Origin: Parapedobacter pyrenivorans
GTDB lineage: Bacteria > Bacteroidota > Bacteroidia > Sphingobacteriales > Sphingobacteriaceae
Direction: 5' to 3'
Assembly (NCBI RefSeq): GCF_014636865.1
Contig: NZ_BMER01000006.1
Coordinates: 310,001-374,000 of the forward strand
Length of the DNA stretch: 64,000 nt
This document shows, in pieces, positions 54,443 to 61,366 of this stretch. The notes beneath the pieces are model-generated. The model did no database searches, was not told where the DNA came from, and was given only the letters and a program-made list of their open reading frames with translations. Position numbers and translations under genes: made by a program. Positions within the stretch are counted from its first letter, which is position 1. Each line of letters opens with the position of its first letter.

Positions 54443-55265
54443 TGCGCCTATCCCAATCGGTCAATAAATCGACCGCAGCTTTCACATCATCGAGATTGTT
54501 ATCCCAATCATGCTCACATTCCACGAAGATAAATCCTTCGAATCCTTGACGCCTTAACTCCGCAAACACTGCTTTATAGTCAATGATTCCGCTTCCGACT
54601 TTTACATCAGCCGCATCCGGATTCCCAAAAGCATCAAGGTCTTTCGCATGGATACTTGCCAAGCGTCCTTCAAGCTGCTTTAAGCATGCTACCGGATCAA
54701 GTCCGCTCCGCACCCAATGCCCGAGATCGCCACAGACCGCGAAATTCGGGTGGCCTTCCAAAGCGGCGAGAACCGAATCGGGGTGCCAGAATCGGCTCTG
54801 TTCCTTGGCATGTTGGTGGATAGCTAGCTTGAGACCATAATCCCCGGCCAAACGATCCAGCTCATCCCAAAGGTGCGGTTCCGGCTCACCCACCAGAAAT
54901 TTCAACCCCAGTTGTTTTCCCTTCTCGAACAGCACCTGCCATTCGGCACTGGTCTTACCGTCGGCATACATGGAAACCATACGCAGACCATTTTCCTGCA
55001 CGAGCGACCGGACGTCAGCAAGTTCGGATTCACTCAACGCGGAAAGCGGTCGCTCACCGAATTTTCCACCCAGTTGCTGGAAAGAGAAGCCCTCCACGTA
55101 ATCTACCCCGCTTTGTTTCGCTTTTTGCAATCCCTCTTCCAGCGAGAAGCGATTAAACGAGTATAGGGCAACCCCTACTTTGGAGCCTTCGTTTTGCTCC
55201 CCTGGGGTACAGCCTGCACACCAGGCGGCTACCGCCAACATCATTACTATTTTTATCTTCATCAT
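54432..55265 (-). CDS. TIM-barrel sugar isomerase/hydratase-like lipoprotein
   Basis: 277 aa of the xylose-isomerase-like (AP endonuclease 2) barrel. It carries a lipoprotein signal (AVAAWCAGC), so it works in the periplasm or at a membrane, which is unlike the cytoplasmic inositol enzymes IolE and IolI. Metal-site segments are FLVGEPEPHLW, LAIHQHAKEQSRFW, GDLGHWVRSG, SIHAKDL and FVECEHDWD. Relatives in Bacteroides act as hydratases in 3-keto-glycoside breakdown after DUF1080 enzymes. It follows the GMC small subunit by 22 bp. Confidence 0.85.
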   Translation of the reverse strand: MMKIKIVMMLAVAAWCAGCTPGEQNEGSKVGVALYSFNRFSLEEGLQKAKQSGVDYVEGFSFQQLGGKFGERPLSALSESELADVRSLVQENGLRMVSMYADGKTSAEWQVLFEKGKQLGLKFLVGEPEPHLWDELDRLAGDYGLKLAIHQHAKEQSRFWHPDSVLAALEGHPNFAVCGDLGHWVRSGLDPVACLKQLEGRLASIHAKDLDAFGNPDAADVKVGSGIIDYKAVFAELRRQGFEGFIFVECEHDWDNNLDDVKAAVDLLTDWDRRNDV

Positions 55266-55287
55266 CTAACGTTTACGACAAGCATCA

Positions 55288-55917
55288 TTACCCCCATGCA
55301 CTTTCGAATCCATGTTGCTGAAGGATGTCTTCTGGCACACCATCCCAATTTCCCGGACGGTTGCCCATATATCCGATATCTTTTACGCCAATTTCACTGG
55401 TAAAGAACCCAGAGGCCGTCAAATTACGGACTAAATTGAAAAAAGCAATACCGGGCATCATATCAGCATCGGCTTTTGCCGGATAGGCGATCGCATCCAC
55501 CAACTCCAATTGTTGTTTTTCTTCGCACTTTACAAACGCATTGCCGTAACGCCGATGGCTTTGTATATCCAGCCATTTTAACCCACCACGCATCGGCACC
55601 TGGTAGGAAGGGATATCCTTTACCATAAACTCAATAAATGCCGGCACCCCCGCATCCGTGGCACTACCTGAGACGCCATCGGCGGGGATGATGATATCGG
55701 AAAGCACGGCAATCGTGGTCAGTTCGTGGTCCGTAAAAAACGTTTCGGCCGCTAACCGTTGATTGCGTTCATGCTCGGTACCGGTAATACCGGGCAGCTT
55801 CTCCACATCGGCCTTACTTCCGTTTGCTGTCTTCGCTCCAGGGCTACAAGCGTCCAGTAGCAACGCCCCACCGGTTGCTGCAAGCCCAAGAACCTTGATC
55901 GAATCTCTCCTATTCAT
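55288..55917 (-). CDS. Gluconate 2-dehydrogenase subunit 3-like protein (GMC small subunit, Tat)
   Basis: 209 aa. The N-terminus MNRRDSIKVLGLAATGG is a Tat signal joined to a lipobox (LLLDAC, Cys24), so it is exported folded and lipid-anchored. The subunit-3 domain includes FFTDHELTTIAVLSDIIIPAD and the typical MRGGLKWLDIQSHRRYGNAF. The GMC flavoprotein encoded 17 bp upstream has no signal of its own and would be co-exported with this subunit, as in periplasmic sugar dehydrogenases. Confidence 0.9.
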   Translation of the reverse strand: MNRRDSIKVLGLAATGGALLLDACSPGAKTANGSKADVEKLPGITGTEHERNQRLAAETFFTDHELTTIAVLSDIIIPADGVSGSATDAGVPAFIEFMVKDIPSYQVPMRGGLKWLDIQSHRRYGNAFVKCEEKQQLELVDAIAYPAKADADMMPGIAFFNLVRNLTASGFFTSEIGVKDIGYMGNRPGNWDGVPEDILQQHGFESAWG

Positions 55918-55934
55918 AAGCTAGAATTTTGTTG

Positions 55935-57677
55935 TTAAATAGTTAGTTTGTTCCGCTCTTCAATAATATATTCCGCCGTGCGCATCGACAGTGCAAGAAT
56001 GGTCCACGTCAGATTTTTATCACCTTGTTGCACAAAAGGACCGGCATCTACAACGAACAGATTTTGGCAGTCGTGAGCCTGCCCCCATCTATTTAGTACC
56101 GATTTTTTCGGATCATCTCCCATACGCGTTGTGCCGCCTTCATGGATGATCTTACCGGGCGCTTCCAATCCGTAAAGCGTTTCAGGCCCCGGCATCGGCG
56201 AAATGGCAATGGCACCCATCTCGTGCAGGATTTCTTGAAAAGTTTCTTGCATATGCTTAGCTTGCGCAATCTCCTCACTGCCCCATTTATAATGGAATCG
56301 CAGCACCGGAATACCGTATTTATCTACCCTTGTAGGGTCTATTTCGCAGTAATTATCATAACGGGCAAGCGCCGTACCACGGCCTGCCATGCCCACGCCG
56401 GTACCGTAGAACCGTCGATAGTCATCCTTCAAGGCAGCACCGTATCCCCCTTGTTCGCGTTGGCCGCCGTCTTTCGTCGGCACCATATGGTTTACATGTG
56501 GAACACCATCCAGAAAGCCAAAGGAAGGCATATGCAAACCACCGCCGTATTCGATATGGTACCCTCTAGGGAAATTGAGCTTTTTATTGTCTTCCCACCA
56601 AGGCGAGTAAATGTGCACACTTCCAACACCATCTTCGTTATAGCGTTTCCTATCCAACAATTGTGGGAGCAGTCCGCCTGCTCCTGCGCCTGTAGAATCG
56701 TGCAGGTACCGGCCTACAAGCCCACTGCTGTTCGCAAGTCCCCCCGGGTGTGCCGAAGATTTAGAGTTGAGCAGCAACCGTGCACTTTCACAGGCGCTTG
56801 CGCCGAGGATCACCAGTTTCCCTTTCACGGTATGTTCCTCAAGGTTCTGTGTATTGACGTAAGAAACACCAGTGGCCAACCCTTCGTTGTCGGTAAGCAC
56901 TTCCCGTACCATCGCATGGTCAATGACCGTCAGGTTACCGGTCTTCATTGCCGGTATAACGAGGCATGACGACGATGAAAAATCACCATACACCTTGCAT
57001 GACCTGCCGCACTGACCACAATAAAAGCAAGTACCGCGGCCTTCGACTCCCGGGAGGGCTTCCGTCAGTACCGAACCGCGGCCGGCGATAACAGGAACTC
57101 CTGCTTTCTGTGCTCCCCGTTTGATATAAAGTTCATTCAGTCTTGGCTTGGGCGGCTTTAAAAATATACCGTCGGGCTCGTTCTTTATCCCTTCCACTGT
57201 GCCATATATCCCGATCATGCGGTCTATGCGGTCGTAAAAGGGTTTGACCTCGTCGTAGCTAATCGGCCAAGCATCCGTCACACCGTCAACAGGCTTGAAA
57301 TCATCTGGCCCCATACGTAAAGAAATGCGACCCCAATGGTTCGTGCGCCCGCCAAGCATACGAGCCCGAAACCAATCGAACTGTGTGCCGCCAACCCGCG
57401 TGTAAGGTTCCCCGTCAAGCTCCCAACCACCGTAAGCAGCATCGAAGTCGCCGAATGGCCGGGTTGTACTTGCACCGCGGCGCGGAGATTCCCACGGCCA
57501 GCGCATTTGAAGAGCATCTTTAGCGGGGTCAAAAAAAGGACCAGCCTCGAGCATCAATACGTTCAATCCAGCATGTGCCAATACATAACCAGCCATCCCG
57601 CCGCCCGCACCGGAACCGACAACAATAGCGTCATACAAAACGGGACTTTCCTTAATTTGAAATGAACTCATACGCAT
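55935..57677 (-). CDS. GMC-family FAD sugar dehydrogenase, catalytic subunit
   Basis: 580 aa. FAD motif GSGAGGG at residues 21-27, LEAGPFF at the end of the second strand, ARMLGGRTNHWGRIS in the GMC signature region, and HEGGTTRMGDDP with DAGPFVQQGDKNLTWTILALS at the C-terminus. A Cys cluster (C217, C220, C223, C227 in CFYCGQCGRSC) may hold an Fe-S centre as in FAD-glucose dehydrogenases. With subunit 3 and the cytochrome c it forms a likely periplasmic dehydrogenase that oxidises a sugar or glycoside, perhaps at C3. Confidence 0.9.
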   Translation of the reverse strand: MRMSSFQIKESPVLYDAIVVGSGAGGGMAGYVLAHAGLNVLMLEAGPFFDPAKDALQMRWPWESPRRGASTTRPFGDFDAAYGGWELDGEPYTRVGGTQFDWFRARMLGGRTNHWGRISLRMGPDDFKPVDGVTDAWPISYDEVKPFYDRIDRMIGIYGTVEGIKNEPDGIFLKPPKPRLNELYIKRGAQKAGVPVIAGRGSVLTEALPGVEGRGTCFYCGQCGRSCKVYGDFSSSSCLVIPAMKTGNLTVIDHAMVREVLTDNEGLATGVSYVNTQNLEEHTVKGKLVILGASACESARLLLNSKSSAHPGGLANSSGLVGRYLHDSTGAGAGGLLPQLLDRKRYNEDGVGSVHIYSPWWEDNKKLNFPRGYHIEYGGGLHMPSFGFLDGVPHVNHMVPTKDGGQREQGGYGAALKDDYRRFYGTGVGMAGRGTALARYDNYCEIDPTRVDKYGIPVLRFHYKWGSEEIAQAKHMQETFQEILHEMGAIAISPMPGPETLYGLEAPGKIIHEGGTTRMGDDPKKSVLNRWGQAHDCQNLFVVDAGPFVQQGDKNLTWTILALSMRTAEYIIEERNKLTI

Positions 57678-57682
57678 ATTCT

Positions 57683-58738
57683 TTATTTCTGAATTTCGAC
57701 TTTATTTCCCGCTCGGTACCCATACACTTCGGAAAGCGACAAACAATCCGGATAAGGGATTATCCCGTCTGAGCACGTCACATGAGACAAACTGGCTGCT
57801 GCAGCACAAACCCCAAGATCAAGGCACACTTCCATCTTCCATCCTTCGTGTATACCTAGCAATACACCGGCTGCCAAGGCATCGCCCGCTCCATTTGCCC
57901 CAACCACCTGCTCCCGGGGGAGTTGCAGGCTGGGCTGGTATAACTGCCTACCATCCCGGTGCGCTGCCCATACACCATCCGGGTGATGGATGATGATCCA
58001 TTCGTTAACCCCCATCCGGAAGATGATCTCAAAAACCTCCACACATCGGCTGCCCATTTCCTCCTGGCCTGCCACGTTCATCACATCGATCCCCGACAGC
58101 CGGCTTGCTTCATATTCATTGAGGAACAGGTAATCCACGTACGGCAACGCGCAGGGAATGATCGTGGCGAAACGATCCGAATCTTCGCTCACCAAATCAA
58201 TGGACGTCAAAAATCCTTCCTTCTTGGCTTGCTCCAGCAAATGCGAAGCCTTAGTCCTGCCGTTGTCCTGGATTTCATCCAACCGGTCCAGCAGGAGCAG
58301 GTAACCCAAGTGAAAAATCCTGGCATTCGAAATACGGAAATCGAAATGACCGATATCCAAAAGCGAATTGGCACCCCGGTGATGGAAAAACGTACGTTTC
58401 CCGGTTTGCTTTACCGAGGTCACAATGGTATAGGACGTCGGCGTATCAGGGGTCATTTGCAGCTGCCGCACGTCGATGCCCGCCTCACGGCAATGGTCGA
58501 CGATCCGTACCCCATTGAAGTCATTGCCTACCAAGCCAACGGCCTCCAACCGAAAGGGAGCCCCCAGTTTGGTTAAATCCATCAAAATATTATAAGCCGA
58601 CCCCCCATTGCTCGTGTACTCGTGCAGAATATTTACAAGAGACTGTTCTGCCGGGAACTTGTCGATCAGCTTCACCTGATCCAATATCCAGTTGCCGGCT
58701 ATCAGCAACCCCGACCGATTCATTTGATTTATTGACAT
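57683..58738 (-). CDS. PfkB-family carbohydrate kinase
   Basis: 351 aa ribokinase-fold kinase. N-terminal GGSAYNILMDLTKLG substrate loop, middle sheet with NEYEASRLSGI, and the catalytic/anion-hole motif GANGAGDALAAGVLLG (Asp as base). The substrate is not known; the partners suggest a ketose phosphorylated before cleavage by the class-I aldolase encoded 1.7 kb upstream. It ends 5 bp before the GMC gene. Confidence 0.9.
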   Translation of the reverse strand: MSINQMNRSGLLIAGNWILDQVKLIDKFPAEQSLVNILHEYTSNGGSAYNILMDLTKLGAPFRLEAVGLVGNDFNGVRIVDHCREAGIDVRQLQMTPDTPTSYTIVTSVKQTGKRTFFHHRGANSLLDIGHFDFRISNARIFHLGYLLLLDRLDEIQDNGRTKASHLLEQAKKEGFLTSIDLVSEDSDRFATIIPCALPYVDYLFLNEYEASRLSGIDVMNVAGQEEMGSRCVEVFEIIFRMGVNEWIIIHHPDGVWAAHRDGRQLYQPSLQLPREQVVGANGAGDALAAGVLLGIHEGWKMEVCLDLGVCAAAASLSHVTCSDGIIPYPDCLSLSEVYGYRAGNKVEIQK

Positions 58739-58772
58739 GGTCTAATTGGTTCTTCTTTCCGCTGCTGCTTTG

Positions 58773-59339
58773 CTATTCACTAAGCAACTTCACCAGCGGA
58801 GGTTCATCTTCTATGATTTCGGGGAATCGCCCGATTTCAGTATCCCAAAAGAAATTATCGTTTTCGTCATCGTTGGCAGTGGAAACCTCACCGATAATGC
58901 ACTCGGCAGAAACCGGGTAAAATGCATGCCAAAGCAGCGGTGTGATCGTGATACGTTCTCCGGCTTTTAGCAAAATAGGCTCACCATTGCTAACCGCCCG
59001 GTATTCACCATTGATTTTGACGTTTATAACTTGCCCCCCAACGGTATCCGGGCTTTCTCCCCAAAGCGTAACGGCGAGTTCACCCACCCTGCAGATGATA
59101 TCTTCCTTTTTCTGTTTATGGTAATGTGCCGGTGTGGTTTGATCCCGCCAGGCATACATCAGTTTTTCACAATATTCGGATTCAGCGGCAAGGTTTACCA
59201 ATACCAGCCCTTCTTTGCGGAAAATACCCAATCCAAAGTCCGTCACATCCCATGCCGGATTGGGTGGCAGCACCCAACCGTTACGTTCAAAAAAATTGAT
59301 CGCAGATCGAACTGCATAATTTATTTCTGACCTTTTCAT
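58773..59339 (-). CDS. D-lyxose ketol-isomerase-like cupin
   Basis: 188-aa single cupin of the former DUF1498 family; D-lyxose isomerases interconvert lyxose/xylulose and mannose/fructose. Metal ligands are in TTPAHYHKQKKEDI (His-X-His, Glu) and LLWHAFYP (His). It is shorter than the 227-aa E. coli homologue. Its ATG overlaps the Gfo/Idh stop by 4 bp. It would supply a ketose to the kinase encoded next. Confidence 0.88.
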   Translation of the reverse strand: MKRSEINYAVRSAINFFERNGWVLPPNPAWDVTDFGLGIFRKEGLVLVNLAAESEYCEKLMYAWRDQTTPAHYHKQKKEDIICRVGELAVTLWGESPDTVGGQVINVKINGEYRAVSNGEPILLKAGERITITPLLWHAFYPVSAECIIGEVSTANDDENDNFFWDTEIGRFPEIIEDEPPLVKLLSE

Positions 59340-60481
59340 ATCACAAGCGTTGAAGGAAATGAGACATCTACGAAGGAACCGGATTCCTGGGAAAGCAGTG
59401 CTGCTTTGAAGATCCGATGGCTATCTACCGCTTCTTCCGGTGTAGCGCAACCGAATTTTCCATTCAGCAGGCCTTCGCGCTCGGCAACGTATGCCGCAAT
59501 CATCTGCATGAAGCAGTCGGGAAAACCCGCTTCGAAAATACCGCCGGTAATGGTTTCAAAGGGCATTTGAAATCCGAGGTCCGTGCGCTTCCACCATTGC
59601 TCTGCACCATTGGTAAACTGCCAAAAAGCCTTGGTGTCTTTGGTACTGTACCGTACACCGCCTTCCGTCCCGTAAATCTCGATATACCATGTATTGGTTT
59701 CACCCGGCGCCAAGCGTTTCATTTCCAATTGCATGGGCACCTGCTCACCATTGATATCAACCTGGGTGCTCAATGTCGCATTGTTCCAAGTATCACATAC
59801 CGCCATTCCTCCCTTACCGTCAGGTCGTTCGGTAATGATTTTCTGCAATTGAGCGAATACCTTCGACGGTTTCCAACCCAACCGCAGTGGTACGTGAAGG
59901 GCATGCATACCCAGGTCTCCCATCACACCGATTTCGCCGCAGTATTGCGATTGGCGCTTCCAATTGATGGGCTTCTGTGCGTTCATATCGCTCGCATGAA
60001 GGAAACCCGACCGGATTTCAAATATCCGACCCAGTCTTCCCGACTGCACTTCGGCGATCACCCGCTGCGGCCCGGGCAGAAAAGGCATTTCCGAGCTGCA
60101 ACGTACAAATCGCCCTAATTTCGTGGCTTCGGCGGCAATCGTCTCCGCCGCTTCCTGATCGATGCCGAAGGGCTTTTCCCCCAGCAAATCCTTGCCCGCC
60201 CGCAGGATATCCAGATAGATCTCGCGGTGCAGGTTATGTGGCACAGCGATGTATACCACATCCACCTCGTCGCTGTTGATCAGCTCCCTGTAGTCCGTAG
60301 TCAGCAACGAAACGCTGTCAATCTGTTTATACCAGGATAATATTCCTTCGTTCAGGTCGCATACCGCAGTAAGTCGCACCCGAACCGGAAAATCCTTCAG
60401 CGCAAACCACCGCCCGAACGCGCTGGCTGCCTCACGTCCCATCAGACCGCCGCCGATGATGCCTATATTGACCGTTTTCAT
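59336..60481 (-). CDS. Gfo/Idh/MocA-family oxidoreductase (cytoplasmic)
   Basis: 381 aa with no export signal. The Rossmann fold starts VNIGIIGGGLMGREAASAFG; the hallmark EKPFGIDQEAAE and GEIGVMGDLGMHALHVPLRLG follow. NAD(P)-linked oxidation or reduction of a keto-sugar is expected, for example returning a 3-keto sugar to the ordinary sugar. It lies between the aldolase (3-bp gap) and the lyxose-isomerase-like gene. Confidence 0.9.
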   Translation of the reverse strand: MKTVNIGIIGGGLMGREAASAFGRWFALKDFPVRVRLTAVCDLNEGILSWYKQIDSVSLLTTDYRELINSDEVDVVYIAVPHNLHREIYLDILRAGKDLLGEKPFGIDQEAAETIAAEATKLGRFVRCSSEMPFLPGPQRVIAEVQSGRLGRIFEIRSGFLHASDMNAQKPINWKRQSQYCGEIGVMGDLGMHALHVPLRLGWKPSKVFAQLQKIITERPDGKGGMAVCDTWNNATLSTQVDINGEQVPMQLEMKRLAPGETNTWYIEIYGTEGGVRYSTKDTKAFWQFTNGAEQWWKRTDLGFQMPFETITGGIFEAGFPDCFMQMIAAYVAEREGLLNGKFGCATPEEAVDSHRIFKAALLSQESGSFVDVSFPSTLVI

Positions 60482-60484
60482 TTG

Positions 60485-61318
60485 TTAGCTGTTTAACAAT
60501 TGGATTACTTCCTCAGGCTTGGCACCCTCATGGACAATAGCCATCAACGCTCGGGTCATCCCGCTTGGATTGGCATGCTGGATGACGTTTCGGCCATATA
60601 CAATGCCTTTCACGCCTTGTTGCATGAGGCCATATGTCCGCTGCAGAATCTCTTCATCGGTCGCTTTCCCGCCACCGCGTACCAAAACCGGGATATCGCC
60701 CGCAATTTCCACCACGCGATGGTAATCGTTCACATCATCGGTGGGGTCGGCCTTAATGATGTCCGCACCCAACTCTACACCCTGCCTCACTAATGGAATG
60801 ATTTTCTCGGGATCACCGTTCACCATGTATCCCCCCGCCTCGCTGTTCGGACGGAATACCAAAGGCTCCACCATCAGCGGAATACCGTAACGCTCGGTTT
60901 CGGGCTTTATTCTCAGGATATTCTGGATGCATTGGTCGGTCACCTCCGGTTCATCCGGAATACTGAATAGGTTCACCACCACGCAAACGGCGTCCAGTCG
61001 TATTGCCTGCTCCACGGGATTTTCGATCATCCGGCTAAATAACGCGCGGGGCAATTGCTTTCCATAGACATTGGCCACATCCGTGCGTAAAACCAGCGAA
61101 GGCTTTTCGCGTCCTGGAATAGACTGTAGGTAATGGGCCTGACCAACTGTAAGTTGGATGGCATCCGGAGCGGCATCTACCAATACATTCACCGCATTCT
61201 TGATACTTTCAATCCCTTGCAAAAATGGATATTCATTAAAAAATCCATGATCAATAGCAACATCGAAACAGTTACCAGATCTGCTATTGAAAAGTCTATT
61301 TAATCGATAAGTTTTCAT
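60485..61318 (-). CDS. Class-I aldolase of the DhnA/LsrF (DeoC/LacD) family
   Basis: 277-aa TIM barrel. The Schiff-base lysine is K189 in GADIIKADPTDD; the phosphate-binding loop is VRGGGKATDEEIL with KGIVYGRNVIQH at the end. Family members cleave ketose 1-phosphates or related phosphates. The pairing with PfkB and a lyxose/mannose-type isomerase suggests splitting a ketose phosphate to dihydroxyacetone phosphate and an aldehyde. It is the first gene of the long operon, 26 bp after the shared palindrome. Confidence 0.9.
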   Translation of the reverse strand: MKTYRLNRLFNSRSGNCFDVAIDHGFFNEYPFLQGIESIKNAVNVLVDAAPDAIQLTVGQAHYLQSIPGREKPSLVLRTDVANVYGKQLPRALFSRMIENPVEQAIRLDAVCVVVNLFSIPDEPEVTDQCIQNILRIKPETERYGIPLMVEPLVFRPNSEAGGYMVNGDPEKIIPLVRQGVELGADIIKADPTDDVNDYHRVVEIAGDIPVLVRGGGKATDEEILQRTYGLMQQGVKGIVYGRNVIQHANPSGMTRALMAIVHEGAKPEEVIQLLNS

Positions 61319-61322
61319 GAAG

Positions 61323-61356
61323 CAAATATAAACAAATAAACAACTTGTATATACAA
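61323..61356 (-). promoter_or_regulatory. Bacteroidota-type promoter TTG-N23-TATATTTG overlapping the shared palindrome
   Basis: On the minus strand, TTG (61356-61354) within the palindrome is followed after 23 bp by TATATTTG (61330-61323), at the long limit of the consensus spacing. The aldolase ATG follows after 4 bp, so this -7 box may be close to the start for a leader; the assignment is tentative. Confidence 0.4.
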
Positions 61357-61357
61357 G
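61344..61357. promoter_or_regulatory. Perfect 14-bp palindrome CTTGTATATACAAG (candidate operator)
   Basis: The symmetry extends to 16 bp (61343-61358). It lies in the 48-bp gap between the stop of the DUF2231/cytochrome gene and the aldolase ATG. Identical to 50284-50297 and one mismatch from 33450-33463. Confidence 0.75.
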
Positions 61358-61366
61358 TAATGCAAC

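Noticed and set aside
56142-56969. 275-aa open frame on the plus strand opposite the GMC gene
   Set aside because: Antisense shadow of a well-supported flavoprotein; no domain seen.
48321-61318. myo-Inositol catabolism (iol) operon
   Set aside because: Gfo/Idh, TIM barrel, PfkB and aldolase families recall iolG, iolE, iolC and iolJ, but iolB and iolD are missing and the TIM barrel is an exported lipoprotein.
51020-61318. Sulfoquinovose pathway
   Set aside because: SDR, SMP-30, IlvD/Edd or isomerase, kinase and aldolase occur in sulfo-ED/EMP routes, but no sulfoquinovosidase, sulfolactaldehyde reductase or sulfonate exporter is seen.
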